The notes: generated from the letters alone by a model not told the origin. Numbered from the stretch's first letter, positions 30,680-40,001 are shown. The stretch is 64,000 nucleotides of DNA from Lentimonas sp. CC4 (GCF_902728235.1 NZ_CACVBO010000001.1:186001-250000); one strand, 5' to 3'. A program made the numbers and translations.

Positions 30680-31915
30680 ATGAAAGAGCTCGCCACACTT
30701 ATAGCTGCCACTTTCGTCAGCACTGCACTGACGACATTCGCAGCCCCAGTTCAAGCAGATAGCCCATCCGCAAGCATCGTCAAACCGATCAACGATCTTG
30801 GCTACGGCACATTCTCGGGGCGCGTCCAGCTTCTGGCAATGTATCGCGACTTTGAGGACACCGCAGCGGGCGACTATGGCGATGCGACCACACTCGGTGT
30901 GGTGCTCAACTACCAGTCACCGGAATTTTCGGGCTTTGATGTCGGTGCCGCCTACAACTACGCGTTTACTCTGGAAGATGGCAATAACACCGATCTCCTG
31001 CACAACGACGACATCAACGTAATCAATGAAGCATGGGCGCGTTATAACTTTGAAGCATTCGATTTGGAAGGCACCCAAGCAATGATTGGTCGCCAGATCA
31101 ACAATGGCGAAGTGTTCCGAAAGGATGATTATAGACAAAAAGCACGTGCGCTCGAAGCCGCACAGTTCACCACCACAGACATTTCGGATCTAGCACTCAC
31201 CATTGGCCACGCAATCGAGCTCAGCAACTGGATGGACAGCACAAGCACATCAGGCGTGGATCGTTGGGATTTTAACGACTTCGGCGATGTCTTTGGAACG
31301 GACTACGACACCGATGGTGTCACATGGGTCGAAGCGATCTACACTGGCGTTGAGAAATGGGAAATTGCCCTCTTCAATGCCTGCGCTTGGGATGTAACGA
31401 ACCTGATCGGCACGCGTATCCAGTATAACTTTTCCGATGATGCGACGCTCACTGGTTACTACCGACATGAAGGTGACATCGGCAAAGCAGAGAGCAGGAA
31501 CTCGGATGCCTATGGACTCTCTTACAGCCAAAAAGTGGGTCAGTTCACTCTAGAGCCTGGTTACTTTGGCGTGCACGGCAGCAAGCTCCGCTTCCAAGAA
31601 ACCACGACGGGTATCAACCACCCGCTGGGAGCTTCGATGATCATCTACGCCAATCAGTTCAACGGCGGTGCACAAACAGCCTACTTTAAGGTAACCACCA
31701 AAGTGAACAAGACAGTCCTGTATGCACTCTACAACTACACATGGCAGGACAATGCCGACTACGATGCCCAAGAGTTAAACTTCGTCGCCAAGCATCCGAT
31801 CACGGATCGCCTAACAGCAAGCTTCAAGGGAGCGTTCGGTCATCGCGACGGCAACTCGGGCAACGGCGACACGACGGCAACCGACGCCCGCTTGTTCCTA
31901 ACTTACATGTTCTAA
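30680..31915 (+). CDS. OprD/Opr-family-like outer-membrane porin
   Basis: A 411-residue secreted beta-barrel protein. The signal peptide MKELATLIAATFVSTALTTF...APVQA is followed by about 16 amphipathic strands and a terminal Phe (LTYMF) as needed for barrel insertion. Segments such as GTFSGRVQLLAMYRDFEDT, GVVLNYQSPEFSGFDVGAAY, MIGRQINN, LALTIGHAIELSNWMDST and TVLYALYNYTWQD fit Opr-family porins. Substrate unknown. The upstream in-frame Met at 30608 does not give a signal peptide, so 30680 is preferred. Its place between nif blocks does not prove a nif role. Confidence 0.82.
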   Translation: MKELATLIAATFVSTALTTFAAPVQADSPSASIVKPINDLGYGTFSGRVQLLAMYRDFEDTAAGDYGDATTLGVVLNYQSPEFSGFDVGAAYNYAFTLEDGNNTDLLHNDDINVINEAWARYNFEAFDLEGTQAMIGRQINNGEVFRKDDYRQKARALEAAQFTTTDISDLALTIGHAIELSNWMDSTSTSGVDRWDFNDFGDVFGTDYDTDGVTWVEAIYTGVEKWEIALFNACAWDVTNLIGTRIQYNFSDDATLTGYYRHEGDIGKAESRNSDAYGLSYSQKVGQFTLEPGYFGVHGSKLRFQETTTGINHPLGASMIIYANQFNGGAQTAYFKVTTKVNKTVLYALYNYTWQDNADYDAQELNFVAKHPITDRLTASFKGAFGHRDGNSGNGDTTATDARLFLTYMF

Positions 31916-32084
31916 GAGCGCCGCATGCGTCGCTCCCCTTGAAGGGCTCAGATGGCGCACCCCAATGCCTGTGCAACGTTCCAGGGCTAAAAAGATGACA
32001 TGTCGGAATGTTTATAATTCATACTACATATCCCTTCTCCCCCTTTGTTTAATACAGCCGATCCGTCACAATTTCTGCCCGACC

Positions 32085-32303
32085 ACAAAGGTAATGACAT
32101 GACCCTTTTCTGGGTTTTCCAAGAAGGTGAACGAACTGATCAAGGATATCGACAGGAATCAGTATGAAGGGATAGGAAAACCGGAACAATTGAGGCACTC
32201 ACTTTCGGGTTTCTGGTCTCGGAGGATAAATGAAGAGCATCGATTGGTTTATCGAATCAGCGAAGACGAGATCCATATTGCCCAGATACGATACCACTAC
32301 TGA
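32085..32303 (+). pseudogene. 5'-truncated YoeB/Txe toxin gene fused to a repeat element
   Basis: From about 32121 the frame reads KKVNELIKDIDRNQYEGIG, then KPEQLRHSLSGFWSRRINEE and HRLVYRISEDEIHIAQIRYHY followed by TGA (32301-32303). This is the C-terminal two thirds of YoeB-type mRNA interferases, including the YHY end. The N-terminal third and the YefM-type antitoxin are missing. The break point is marked by the AAAGGTAATGACATG element. A dead toxin remnant; no stand-alone start or RBS is visible. Confidence 0.8.
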
Positions 32304-32311
32304 CTGGGGAC

Positions 32312-32360
32312 TGAAAAGGGGGTCTGAAAACAACCGTTCCGTTATTCTTATAATTAGCTC
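32312..32360. repeat. GTTCCGTTATT-TATAATTA repeat, copy 1
   Basis: AAAAGGGGGTCTGAAAACAA leads into CGTTCCGTTATTCTTATAAT. The latter also occurs at 34532-34553 next to repeated GAGCAGAAATGGGGTCG words. Confidence 0.65.
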
Positions 32361-32448
32361 CTGAAACACTTCAGAGTCACCCCCTGCGCTCGCATAAAAT
32401 TTCCCATTGTTCTGGCTCACTACATGAAGGCAAAAAAGGGCAGAGTAT

Positions 32449-32573
32449 CAAAACCTTAGCACTCGGTGGAGGATGACGACGCCCCTGCTCCCAACCCCGC
32501 ACCGTGCCGACGGGTGTATCTAAAAGTTGCGCAAAGGTAATGACATGCCCCTGTTCGGAGTCCGCTTTTCGGA
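32449..32573 (-). pseudogene. Fragment of an HTH (XRE/HigA-like) antitoxin gene abutting the same repeat element
   Basis: On the minus strand, 32535-32449 encodes FAQLLDTPVGTVRGWEQGRRHPPPSAKVL, a helix-turn-helix core as in HigA-type antitoxins (family FAQLLGVSxxTVxxWEQGxRxP). The frame upstream of FAQLL is the AAAGGTAATGACATG element (32533-32573), and after KVL it loses family similarity. It is a broken gene, not a functional regulator. Confidence 0.65.
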
Positions 32574-32662
32574 ATCTCCGTCGATAGCCCATTAGCAGTC
32601 AGACTGACCCCCATTAGCAATGGCGGTTGACTAAGGTTTAGAGAACGGGCTTTACTCGGAGC

Positions 32663-34420
32663 ATGAAGCGCATTCAAAACCTTGCCTATTTGTTGATTAG
32701 CGCATGCATGATAGCATGCGCCGACACCTCGGAGACGGCACACGAGCAAGAGATCGAATCGATGAGCGAAGAGCAGTATGTTAAATTCCTCATGGAGCAG
32801 GTCGCCCGACGCTTCGGAGTGCTGCTCGTTGAGATCGAGGATCACACAAAGAATGGGCGATATCAGGAAGCAATTGATCAGATCGACACCTCACTTGAAG
32901 CTGATCCGTGGTCCCAATCTCAACAGAGCCAACTCAGTGAATCACGACAATTACTCAGCCAGCTCGCAGAGGCCACTTCGATGGCAGAGCAGATCTCTGA
33001 CGTAAAGCAGAGTGCAGTGAAAGAACAAACACACGTCCCAACCCCAGAAGCTAACCTCACACCTGATGAATACTGGGCTCAGTTTCAGAAAGCATTTGCC
33101 GCGGCGGAGAGCGACGAGGAGCAGACCCGACTCATTCATCAAGTTTCAAAACCAAAGAATTTTCTTTGGAGCGCATCCTACCTAGATCAGCTAACATGCT
33201 TGCGAATCGCACCCTTGCTACTCCAAGGTGAACGCGATGCAGCGCTTGAACTGACAACTGAGCATTCAGGGCGCTCAAGTGAGCTGCGAAAGTTTGTAGA
33301 ATTGGATATACTCGGACGCTTCGAAACAAGACCGGAAAGTATCAACATGGAAGTGGTGAAAGCCGCATTTCTAGGTGCCGCGGAACTCGGTCAGGCGGCA
33401 TCTCAATCCTGCTATGGACTTATTCTCGCAAATCAATATCCAGAGCGTGAGCACGAAGCTTACAGTGAAGCACTGAGCTGGCTCGAACAAGCTGCGAATC
33501 AAGGCGACGCACTTTGCATCGATTTATACCAAGGAGTTCAAAAGCACGCTCGGTATGTGGAGTCAACCAATGAGGAGATGGTAGAACACGAACAAAATCG
33601 GAAACTGATTCAAAACTTCGGGTTACCGAGTGACGAGGCGATTACTCGATTCCAGAACTACCCAAGGGGCACCAGCAGTGATGGTTTCGGCCAATCCATT
33701 CGAATGAAGAAAGAAATCGAGACACTAGAAGCTGCCGATGAAAGAGCACTCATCGGGCTATGTCGTGACCTTGGCGGCGAAGTGGACTCGGAAACAGGAT
33801 ACGTGAGCAATCTAAGTAAACTACAGCACGAAGCACTCAATGAGGTCGCGGCACGACGCGCCGATAATTATGCTCAGATCCTTCAAATTTTGGACACAAC
33901 CATAGAGGAAGAGACTAACGCGTTGGCTCAGAATTTCCGCCTCCCCAGTGACGACACGCCCAATTGGCCCGACGACGGCCTATCTAGCAATGCTAGCCGC
34001 AGGGCAGCTGAAAGATATGGTGCAGAAGCGGAACACTTCGGGGAGCAGGTAAATGCTCAAACAATTGCCGATCACAATGCACTCAGAAAACTGGCAAGTG
34101 ACATTGGTGGTGAGCCCGAACGACAGGACGGCGACACACTTTACAGATTCCCATCTACCGCGCAGAACGAAGCATTCGGTCAAGTCTTGGCACGAGCCGA
34201 CAGAAACCAAGCTCGCCACATGCGAATCTACAACACGATGGAAGAAGAATGGGAAGATTGGAATGAGGCTGAGGAAAAGCGACAAGAATACGCCGAGATG
34301 GAAGCAGAGTTGAACAGAGAGGCAGCCGAACGTCGAACGCGTTCAAAAGCCTCATCCGACTCCTACCGTTCTGTGAATGACATCATTATGAACGGGACGG
34401 ACTTCGGAACTGGTTATTAG
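32663..34420 (+). CDS. Large lipoprotein with Sel1-like segment and an internal ~105-residue duplication, function unknown
   Basis: 585 residues. A lipoprotein signal (MKRIQNLAYLLISACMIAC, lipobox IAC) is followed by a helical acidic region. A Sel1-like stretch lies near residues 235-290 (KAAFLGAAELGQAASQSCYG, ALSWLEQAANQGDALCI). Two copies of one module follow, at about 315-417 and 421-529. Both begin QNF-x-LPSD, have LGGE or IGGE followed by a G-[YT]-[VL] strand, and end N-x-A/R-x4-I-x-[DN]-T-x-EEE. The C-terminus is a Glu/Arg-rich coiled-coil-like helix. It looks intact despite its repeat-rich surroundings. I recognise no named family. Confidence 0.7.
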   Translation: MKRIQNLAYLLISACMIACADTSETAHEQEIESMSEEQYVKFLMEQVARRFGVLLVEIEDHTKNGRYQEAIDQIDTSLEADPWSQSQQSQLSESRQLLSQLAEATSMAEQISDVKQSAVKEQTHVPTPEANLTPDEYWAQFQKAFAAAESDEEQTRLIHQVSKPKNFLWSASYLDQLTCLRIAPLLLQGERDAALELTTEHSGRSSELRKFVELDILGRFETRPESINMEVVKAAFLGAAELGQAASQSCYGLILANQYPEREHEAYSEALSWLEQAANQGDALCIDLYQGVQKHARYVESTNEEMVEHEQNRKLIQNFGLPSDEAITRFQNYPRGTSSDGFGQSIRMKKEIETLEAADERALIGLCRDLGGEVDSETGYVSNLSKLQHEALNEVAARRADNYAQILQILDTTIEEETNALAQNFRLPSDDTPNWPDDGLSSNASRRAAERYGAEAEHFGEQVNAQTIADHNALRKLASDIGGEPERQDGDTLYRFPSTAQNEAFGQVLARADRNQARHMRIYNTMEEEWEDWNEAEEKRQEYAEMEAELNREAAERRTRSKASSDSYRSVNDIIMNGTDFGTGY

Positions 34421-34482
34421 TCCTCAAAAAACCTCTTCGTCCGGAACGGGATCGGATCATTGATCCCTCGCTCTTCAATGAA

Positions 34483-34553
34483 GAGCAGAAATGGGGTCGT
34501 TCAGAGCAGAAATGGGGAGCAGAAACAGGGTCGTTCCGTTATTTTTATAATTA
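34483..34553. repeat. GAGCAGAAATGGGGTCGTTC repeats and second GTTCCGTTATT copy
   Basis: Three imperfect AGCAGAAA(T/C)(G/A)GGG units at 34483-34535 end in TCGTTCCGTTATTTTTATAA. This pairs with the copy at 32312-32360. The two flank the HTH remnant and the lipoprotein gene. Confidence 0.6.
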
Positions 34554-34637
34554 CTCATCTTTTAAACGCTCAACTTCGATTCATAGTGATACGACTGGCT
34601 CCCCGCTTCGCCTTAAGGCTTCTCAGGGCGCTGCTGA

Positions 34638-34760
34638 TGTGACAGACAAGACGTAGGTCTGCGACTCGACTGAGCTCGCCGAAGTCCGGAGATGGCATCG
34701 AGATGTCAGTCCCACTTTCCCGAATCTGCGTTCATCTGCGTGGATCTGCGGTTAAAAAGT
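34638..34760. repeat. Family C repeat and ATCTGCGT word repeat
   Basis: 34638-34697 is the third copy of the ACAGACAAGACGTAGGTCTG sequence. 34722-34755 contains ATCTGCGTTCATCTGCGTGG plus ATCTGCGG. The remaining stretch to nifH (34760-35100) has a CCTACAT/ATGTAGG-type palindromic section (about 34956-35012), but no gene. Confidence 0.65.
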
Positions 34761-35108
34761 GATCGTCCACAACTTGACCTCATTGACCGCGCTCTGATCA
34801 ACCTGAATTTATAGCGCGTTCTTGGAGCAGTTTTGTCGGTATCGGCGGGCACCCGCTTGGAAGAAATGATAGCCCATCGCCGTGTCGTTCGAGCGCCTAA
34901 AGGGACTCGACTACGAGGGCTCGAGTGAACTCGCACGCCACGCACTACGCCGACCCTACATAAATGTGATCCGTGTTTTTTGGCTCCTACATTCGCGTAG
35001 GATTTATGGGGCTCGAATCGGGGCACAGATTCCATTCGATTATTTATAAAATCGTTTCCGACTCATGATCAGTGACTTGCGAACCACCAAAAGTCGCCAA
35101 ACACACAT

Positions 35109-35124
35109 TGGCACGGGGCATGTT
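35109..35124 (+). promoter_or_regulatory. Sigma-54 promoter-like site of nifHDK
   Basis: TGGCACGGGGCATGTT has a perfect -24 TTGGCAC. At -12 it has ATGTT instead of TTGCT, so GG-N10-GT. It lies about 70 bp before nifH. No exact TGT-N10-ACA NifA site was found upstream; one TGT-N12-ACA exists at about 34972-34989. Confidence 0.55.
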
Positions 35125-35126
35125 AA

Positions 35127-36023
<897 letters not shown>

Positions 36024-36033
36024 GTCAGACTTC

Positions 36034-36099
36034 GGGAGCCAGTAGACAGAACTGATTCATAATCGTTTGTTCTCGTCCATAAGCTGCCTACTGGCTCCC
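36034..36099 (+). other. Hairpin between nifH and nifD
   Basis: Perfect 12-bp stem GGGAGCCAGTAG (36034-36045) with CTACTGGCTCCC (36088-36099), and an inner AGAAC/GTTCT stem. No T tract. Position and form fit an mRNA-stabilising or partial-termination element that raises NifH over NifDK, as known in other diazotrophs. Confidence 0.7.
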
Positions 36100-36138
36100 C
36101 CTCCCTGATCACACAGAAACTTCAATCCATTCCACATC

Positions 36139-37815
36139 ATGTCAGATACAGAAAAAGGAAGCTCGTTGACACCGGAAGAAGCACGCGAGGAAATGCTCAA
36201 GGTTTATCCTAAGAAGGCATATCGCAAGCGTAGCAAACAACTCCTGGTCAACGACCCAGACTCACCCAAAGAGATCGGTGCGAATAGCCGCACCATTCCG
36301 GGCATCATCACTCAACGCGGTTGCACCTATGCAGGTTGCCGCGGGGTGGTCATCGGCCCGATCTACGATATCCTCCACATCACTCACGGTCCAATCGGTT
36401 GCGGCTACTACAGCTGGCTGACTCGAAGAAACCTCGTGAAGCCGAAGGATAAGGAGCAAACCAACTTCATCCAATACTGCATGAGCACCGATATGCAGGA
36501 AGACCAAATCGTCTTCGGTGGTGAGAAGAAACTGGCTAAGGCCATCGACGAAGCGATCGATGAGTTCAGCCCGAAGGCCATCGCGATCTACGCCACCTGT
36601 CCGGTGGGTCTGATCGGGGATGACATCCACTCCGTCGCACGTGAAGCTGAGAAGCGTCACCCTGGCGTCAACATCATGGGCTTCTCTTGTGAAGGCTATA
36701 AGGGGGTCAGCCAATCAGCGGGTCACCACATCGCGAATAACAAGGTCTTCACCGACATGATCGGCTTGGACGACACACCGCAAACTGCGAAATACAGCAT
36801 CAACATTCTCGGTGAGTATAACATCGGTGGTGATGCATGGGAGATTGAACGTATCTTCGAAAAGTGTGGTATCAACATTGTTGGCACACTCTCTGGAGAC
36901 GTCTCCTACGACCAGATCGCCAACTGCCACACGGTTGATCTCAACACCGTGATGTGCCACCGCTCGATCAACTACATCGCTGAGATGATGGAGAAGAAAT
37001 ACGGCATCCCTTGGTTCAAGGTCAACTTCATCGGAGCGGATTCCACTGCGAAGTCACTGCGTAAGATCGCGGAATACTTCGAAGACAAGGAACTGATGGC
37101 TCGTGTCGAATCAGTGATCGCCGAAGAAAAGATGCACCTACAGCCGATACGCGACTCGATCACCGAGCGTTGTAAGGGCAAGACGGCCGCACTCTTCGTC
37201 GGGGGCTCACGCGCTCACCACTACCAGGATCTGTTCAACGATATCGGTATGGAAGTCGTCGCCGCTGGTTACGAGTTCGCTCACCGAGATGACTATGAAG
37301 GTCGCGTCGTGCTACCAACGATCAAGGTCGATGCTGACTCCCGCAACATCGAAGACCTGACCGTTGAAGCCGATCCGACTCGATTCAAGCAACGTCTCTC
37401 CGACGAGCAGAAGGCCGCCCGCGAAGCAGGTGGATTCAGCTTCGAAGACTACGAGGGCATGATGAAGCAAATGGGCAAGGAATCGCTCGTGATCGACGAC
37501 ATCTCGCACCACGAGCTGGACAAGTTGATCGAGCTCTACAAGCCCGACGTCATCTGCTCCGGTATTAAGGACAAATACGTTATCGAGAAATTCGGTGTGC
37601 CGTGTAAGCAATTGCACAGCTACGATTACTCTGGCCCCTACGCGGGCTTTGAAGGCGCGGCCAACTTCTACAAGGAGATCGACCGCATGGTGAACAGTCA
37701 CGTCTGGGGCTTTGCAGTCGCACCGTGGCAAAAAGATCCCGACGCCGCGTTCGAGCTCAAGAGCCCGAACAAGGATAAAACAGACGCCCGTGAAGCTGCA
37801 ACAGCTGAGGCATAA
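36139..37815 (+). CDS. nifD: Nitrogenase MoFe protein alpha chain, long (group III-like) form
   Basis: 558 residues, against about 480-490 in the proteobacterial form. P-cluster cysteines are Cys62 (RGCTYAGC), Cys88 (GPIGCGYY) and Cys154 (ATCPVGLIGDD). Cofactor ligands are Cys273 (VMCHRSINY) and His493 (QLHSYDYSGP). The substrate-site residues Gln192 and His196 (VSQSAGHHIAN) are kept, so it is a Mo-type chain. Residues about 385-450 are an insertion typical of the clostridial/Chlorobium/Desulfovibrio-like group. It lies 18 bp before nifK. Unlike in that group, no nifI genes separate it from nifH. Vnf/Anf identity is unlikely, and no vnfG/anfG gene is present. Confidence 0.97.
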   Translation: MSDTEKGSSLTPEEAREEMLKVYPKKAYRKRSKQLLVNDPDSPKEIGANSRTIPGIITQRGCTYAGCRGVVIGPIYDILHITHGPIGCGYYSWLTRRNLVKPKDKEQTNFIQYCMSTDMQEDQIVFGGEKKLAKAIDEAIDEFSPKAIAIYATCPVGLIGDDIHSVAREAEKRHPGVNIMGFSCEGYKGVSQSAGHHIANNKVFTDMIGLDDTPQTAKYSINILGEYNIGGDAWEIERIFEKCGINIVGTLSGDVSYDQIANCHTVDLNTVMCHRSINYIAEMMEKKYGIPWFKVNFIGADSTAKSLRKIAEYFEDKELMARVESVIAEEKMHLQPIRDSITERCKGKTAALFVGGSRAHHYQDLFNDIGMEVVAAGYEFAHRDDYEGRVVLPTIKVDADSRNIEDLTVEADPTRFKQRLSDEQKAAREAGGFSFEDYEGMMKQMGKESLVIDDISHHELDKLIELYKPDVICSGIKDKYVIEKFGVPCKQLHSYDYSGPYAGFEGAANFYKEIDRMVNSHVWGFAVAPWQKDPDAAFELKSPNKDKTDAREAATAEA

Positions 37816-37817
37816 CC

Positions 37818-37823
37818 CGGAGG
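37818..37823 (+). promoter_or_regulatory. Strong ribosome-binding site of nifK
   Basis: GGAGGA ten bases before the ATG at 37833. It is one of the few strong Shine-Dalgarno matches in the window. Confidence 0.7.
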
Positions 37824-37832
37824 ACTTATCAC

Positions 37833-39209
37833 ATGTTAAACGGAACTAAAGCAGAAGTAAAAGAACGCGAAGCTCTACGGGTGAATCCCGCTAAGACTTG
37901 CCAACCCATCGGTGCGATGTATGCCGCTCTCGGCATCCACGGATGTATGCCACACAGTCACGGTTCACAAGGTTGCTGCTCCTATCACCGCAGTCAGCTG
38001 ACCCGTCACTTCAAGGAGCCCGTCATGGCGACTACCAGCTCCTTCACAGAAGGTGCCTCCGTGTTCGGCGGCATGTCCAACCTGAATACAGCGATTACCA
38101 ACATCTTCGAAATCTATGATGCCGATGTGATTGCCGTCCACACGACCTGCCTCTCTGAGGTGATCGGTGACGACATCCCAACGATCATCAAGAAGGCAAA
38201 GGCTGAAGGTAAGATCCCTGAAGGTAAGGAAGTGTTTCATACCAACACCCCGTCCTTCGTCGGATCAGAGATCACTGGATTCGCCAACATGGTGACCTCC
38301 ATGGTCAAATACTACTCCGAATCAACCGGAGAGACCAAGGACGTGATCAACATCATCCCTGGCTGGGTCGATCCATCTGACATGCGCGAGTTACACTACT
38401 TGTGCGATGAGATGGGCGTAAAGCACATCATGATGCCCGACACCTCCGACGTGCTCGATACACCGCAAACCGGCATCTATGAGATGTATCCGAAAGGCGG
38501 CGTAACGATCGACGAGATCAAGGCAACTGGTGACAGCATCGCGACTGTCTCACTCGGCGACTTCGCATCCCTACCGGCAGCGACACTGCTCGAGAAGAAG
38601 TGCAACGTGCCGTTCTGCGACCTGAGCATCCCAGTCGGACTCACCAACACCGATACCTTCCTCAATGCGATACGGAAGATCACCGGTGCGGAAGTCCCTG
38701 CCGAATTGGTTCGCCAACGCGGACAGTTGCTCGACGCCATGGTCGACATGTCACAATACCTGCACAAGACCACGGTTGCCATCTCTGGTGCGCCGGATCA
38801 TGTGATCGCGATGACGCAGTTCTGCATCGATATGGGCATGACTCCGAAATACGTGATCACTGGCACACCCGGCAAAGCCTTCGAGCGCACGATCAATGCG
38901 ATGCTCGAAGAAGCGAAGATCGAAGGTTCAGTGGTTCGCGCCAACTCTGATCTGCACTTCATGCATCAGCACATCAAGAAGGAGCCAGTCGACCTACTGA
39001 TTGGCAACACGCACCTGAAGCACATGTCACGCGGTGAAAACATCCCACTCGTGCGCTTCGGATTCCCGATCCTCGACCGTATGGGTCATCGCTACATGTC
39101 GAACATCGGCTACCGCGGCGGACTTCGTCTCCTCGAAAAAATTACAGACGCCCTACTCGACCAAAAGGACAAGGATTGTCCTGAAGAATGGTTCGAGCTC
39201 GTCATGTAA
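37833..39209 (+). CDS. nifK: Nitrogenase MoFe protein beta chain
   Basis: 458 residues, lacking the about 50-residue N-terminal arm of proteobacterial NifK, as in the same group as the long NifD. P-cluster cysteines are Cys23 (PAKTCQPIGA), Cys48 (SQGCCSYHR) and Cys106 (HTTCLSEVIGDD). It pairs with NifD in the alpha2beta2 MoFe protein. It ends the nifHDK operon at the terminator 39222-39250. Confidence 0.98.
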   Translation: MLNGTKAEVKEREALRVNPAKTCQPIGAMYAALGIHGCMPHSHGSQGCCSYHRSQLTRHFKEPVMATTSSFTEGASVFGGMSNLNTAITNIFEIYDADVIAVHTTCLSEVIGDDIPTIIKKAKAEGKIPEGKEVFHTNTPSFVGSEITGFANMVTSMVKYYSESTGETKDVINIIPGWVDPSDMRELHYLCDEMGVKHIMMPDTSDVLDTPQTGIYEMYPKGGVTIDEIKATGDSIATVSLGDFASLPAATLLEKKCNVPFCDLSIPVGLTNTDTFLNAIRKITGAEVPAELVRQRGQLLDAMVDMSQYLHKTTVAISGAPDHVIAMTQFCIDMGMTPKYVITGTPGKAFERTINAMLEEAKIEGSVVRANSDLHFMHQHIKKEPVDLLIGNTHLKHMSRGENIPLVRFGFPILDRMGHRYMSNIGYRGGLRLLEKITDALLDQKDKDCPEEWFELVM

Positions 39210-39221
39210 GCTCCCTACCGA

Positions 39222-39250
39222 AGGGGTCTGTTTCGGCAGGCCCCTTTTTT
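39222..39250 (+). terminator. Rho-independent terminator of nifHDK
   Basis: Stem AGGGGTCTG (39222-39230) with CAGGCCCCT (39237-39245, one G-T pair), followed by a T tract. Confidence 0.85.
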
Positions 39251-39293
39251 TATATCAGTCTTACTCATACTCTTAATCTTAATCTTAATCCAC

Positions 39294-39720
39294 GTAGGGG
39301 CTTTGCTTGCGAAGACCGCGCACAGGCCACAGGCACACGAACGTTTTTAACATCTCCTGCCTCCGCGGTTCGCGCGAGCACGACCCCTACAAAAACAAAA
39401 AAATGCAACGTGATGATTAAGAGTAAGATTAAGATTAAGAATCCGACGTAGGGGCTTTGCTTGCGAAGCCCGCGAACAGGCCACAGGCACACGAACGTTT
39501 TTAACATCTCCTGCCTCCGCGGTTCGCGCGAGCACGACCCCTACAAAAACAAAAAATGCAACGCGATGATTAAGAGTAAGATTACGAATAAGATTAAGAA
39601 TCCGACGTAGGGGCTTTGCTTGCGAAGACCGCGACTAGGCCACAAGCACACGAAGTTTTGTAACGCCCCCAGGCCTCCGCGGTTCGCGCGAGCACGACCC
39701 CTACGAAAAACAAAAAATGC
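39294..39720. repeat. Tandem array of three REP family A units
   Basis: Units start at 39294, 39448 and 39607, a period of 154-159 bp. Each has the GTAG head, GGGCTTTGCTTGCGAAG, a middle AGGCACACGAACGTTTTTAA-like part, an inverse arm GCGGTTCGCGCGAGC and a closing CCCCTAC. Units are linked by ATTAAGAGTAAGATTAAGA-type words, also present just before the first unit. Confidence 0.9.
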
Positions 39721-39775
39721 TCATCACTTGAGGCAGCCTAAAAGCAGACAGCCGTTAACACATTTAATCATATTC

Positions 39776-39869
39776 GGGAGGGACGAGCTCCGCCTCGTCC
39801 GCCGAACCTAACTCCAGAACTAACACACAGAACTAACACGCTGCGGACGGCGCAGAGGCCGTCCCTCCC
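39776..39869. repeat. REP family B element (paired hairpins)
   Basis: Left hairpin GGACGAG-CTCCGC-CTCGTCC behind a GGGAG head, right hairpin GGACGGC-GCAGAG-GCCGTCC with an inverse CTCCC head, and ACTAACACACAGAACTAACA words between them. It is the cleanest copy of the family. Confidence 0.85.
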
Positions 39870-39944
39870 TAGAAAATCCCCGTAATTGATCAAAAAATTA
39901 CCCCAATCAGTTAAACCGAACAACTTTCACCACATACGCCCAAT

Positions 39945-39960
39945 TGGCATCAGCGATGCT
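39945..39960 (+). promoter_or_regulatory. Sigma-54 promoter of nifE-N
   Basis: TGGCATCAGCGATGCT: GG and GC ten bases apart, about 41 bp before nifE. Confidence 0.7.
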
Positions 39961-40001
39961 ATTTAAAGACAACGAACTCTAAAATGTAAATCAGTATCCA
40001 A

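Noticed and set aside
32377-32592. Functional HTH regulator on the minus strand
   Set aside because: Only about 29 codons match the HTH family; both ends are unrelated sequence, so it is a remnant.
36024-36138. nifI1/nifI2 genes between nifH and nifD
   Set aside because: Only 115 bp are available and they form a hairpin; no PII-like frame exists there or in the rest of the window.
36139-39209. Alternative (V- or Fe-only) nitrogenase
   Set aside because: No vnfG/anfG gene between the D and K genes, and the Mo-type residues around Gln192, His196 and His493 plus nifE, nifN, nifV and modABC support a Mo enzyme.
39294-39720. CRISPR array
   Set aside because: Repeat period is about 155 bp with near-identical whole units; there are no short direct repeats with unique spacers and no cas genes.
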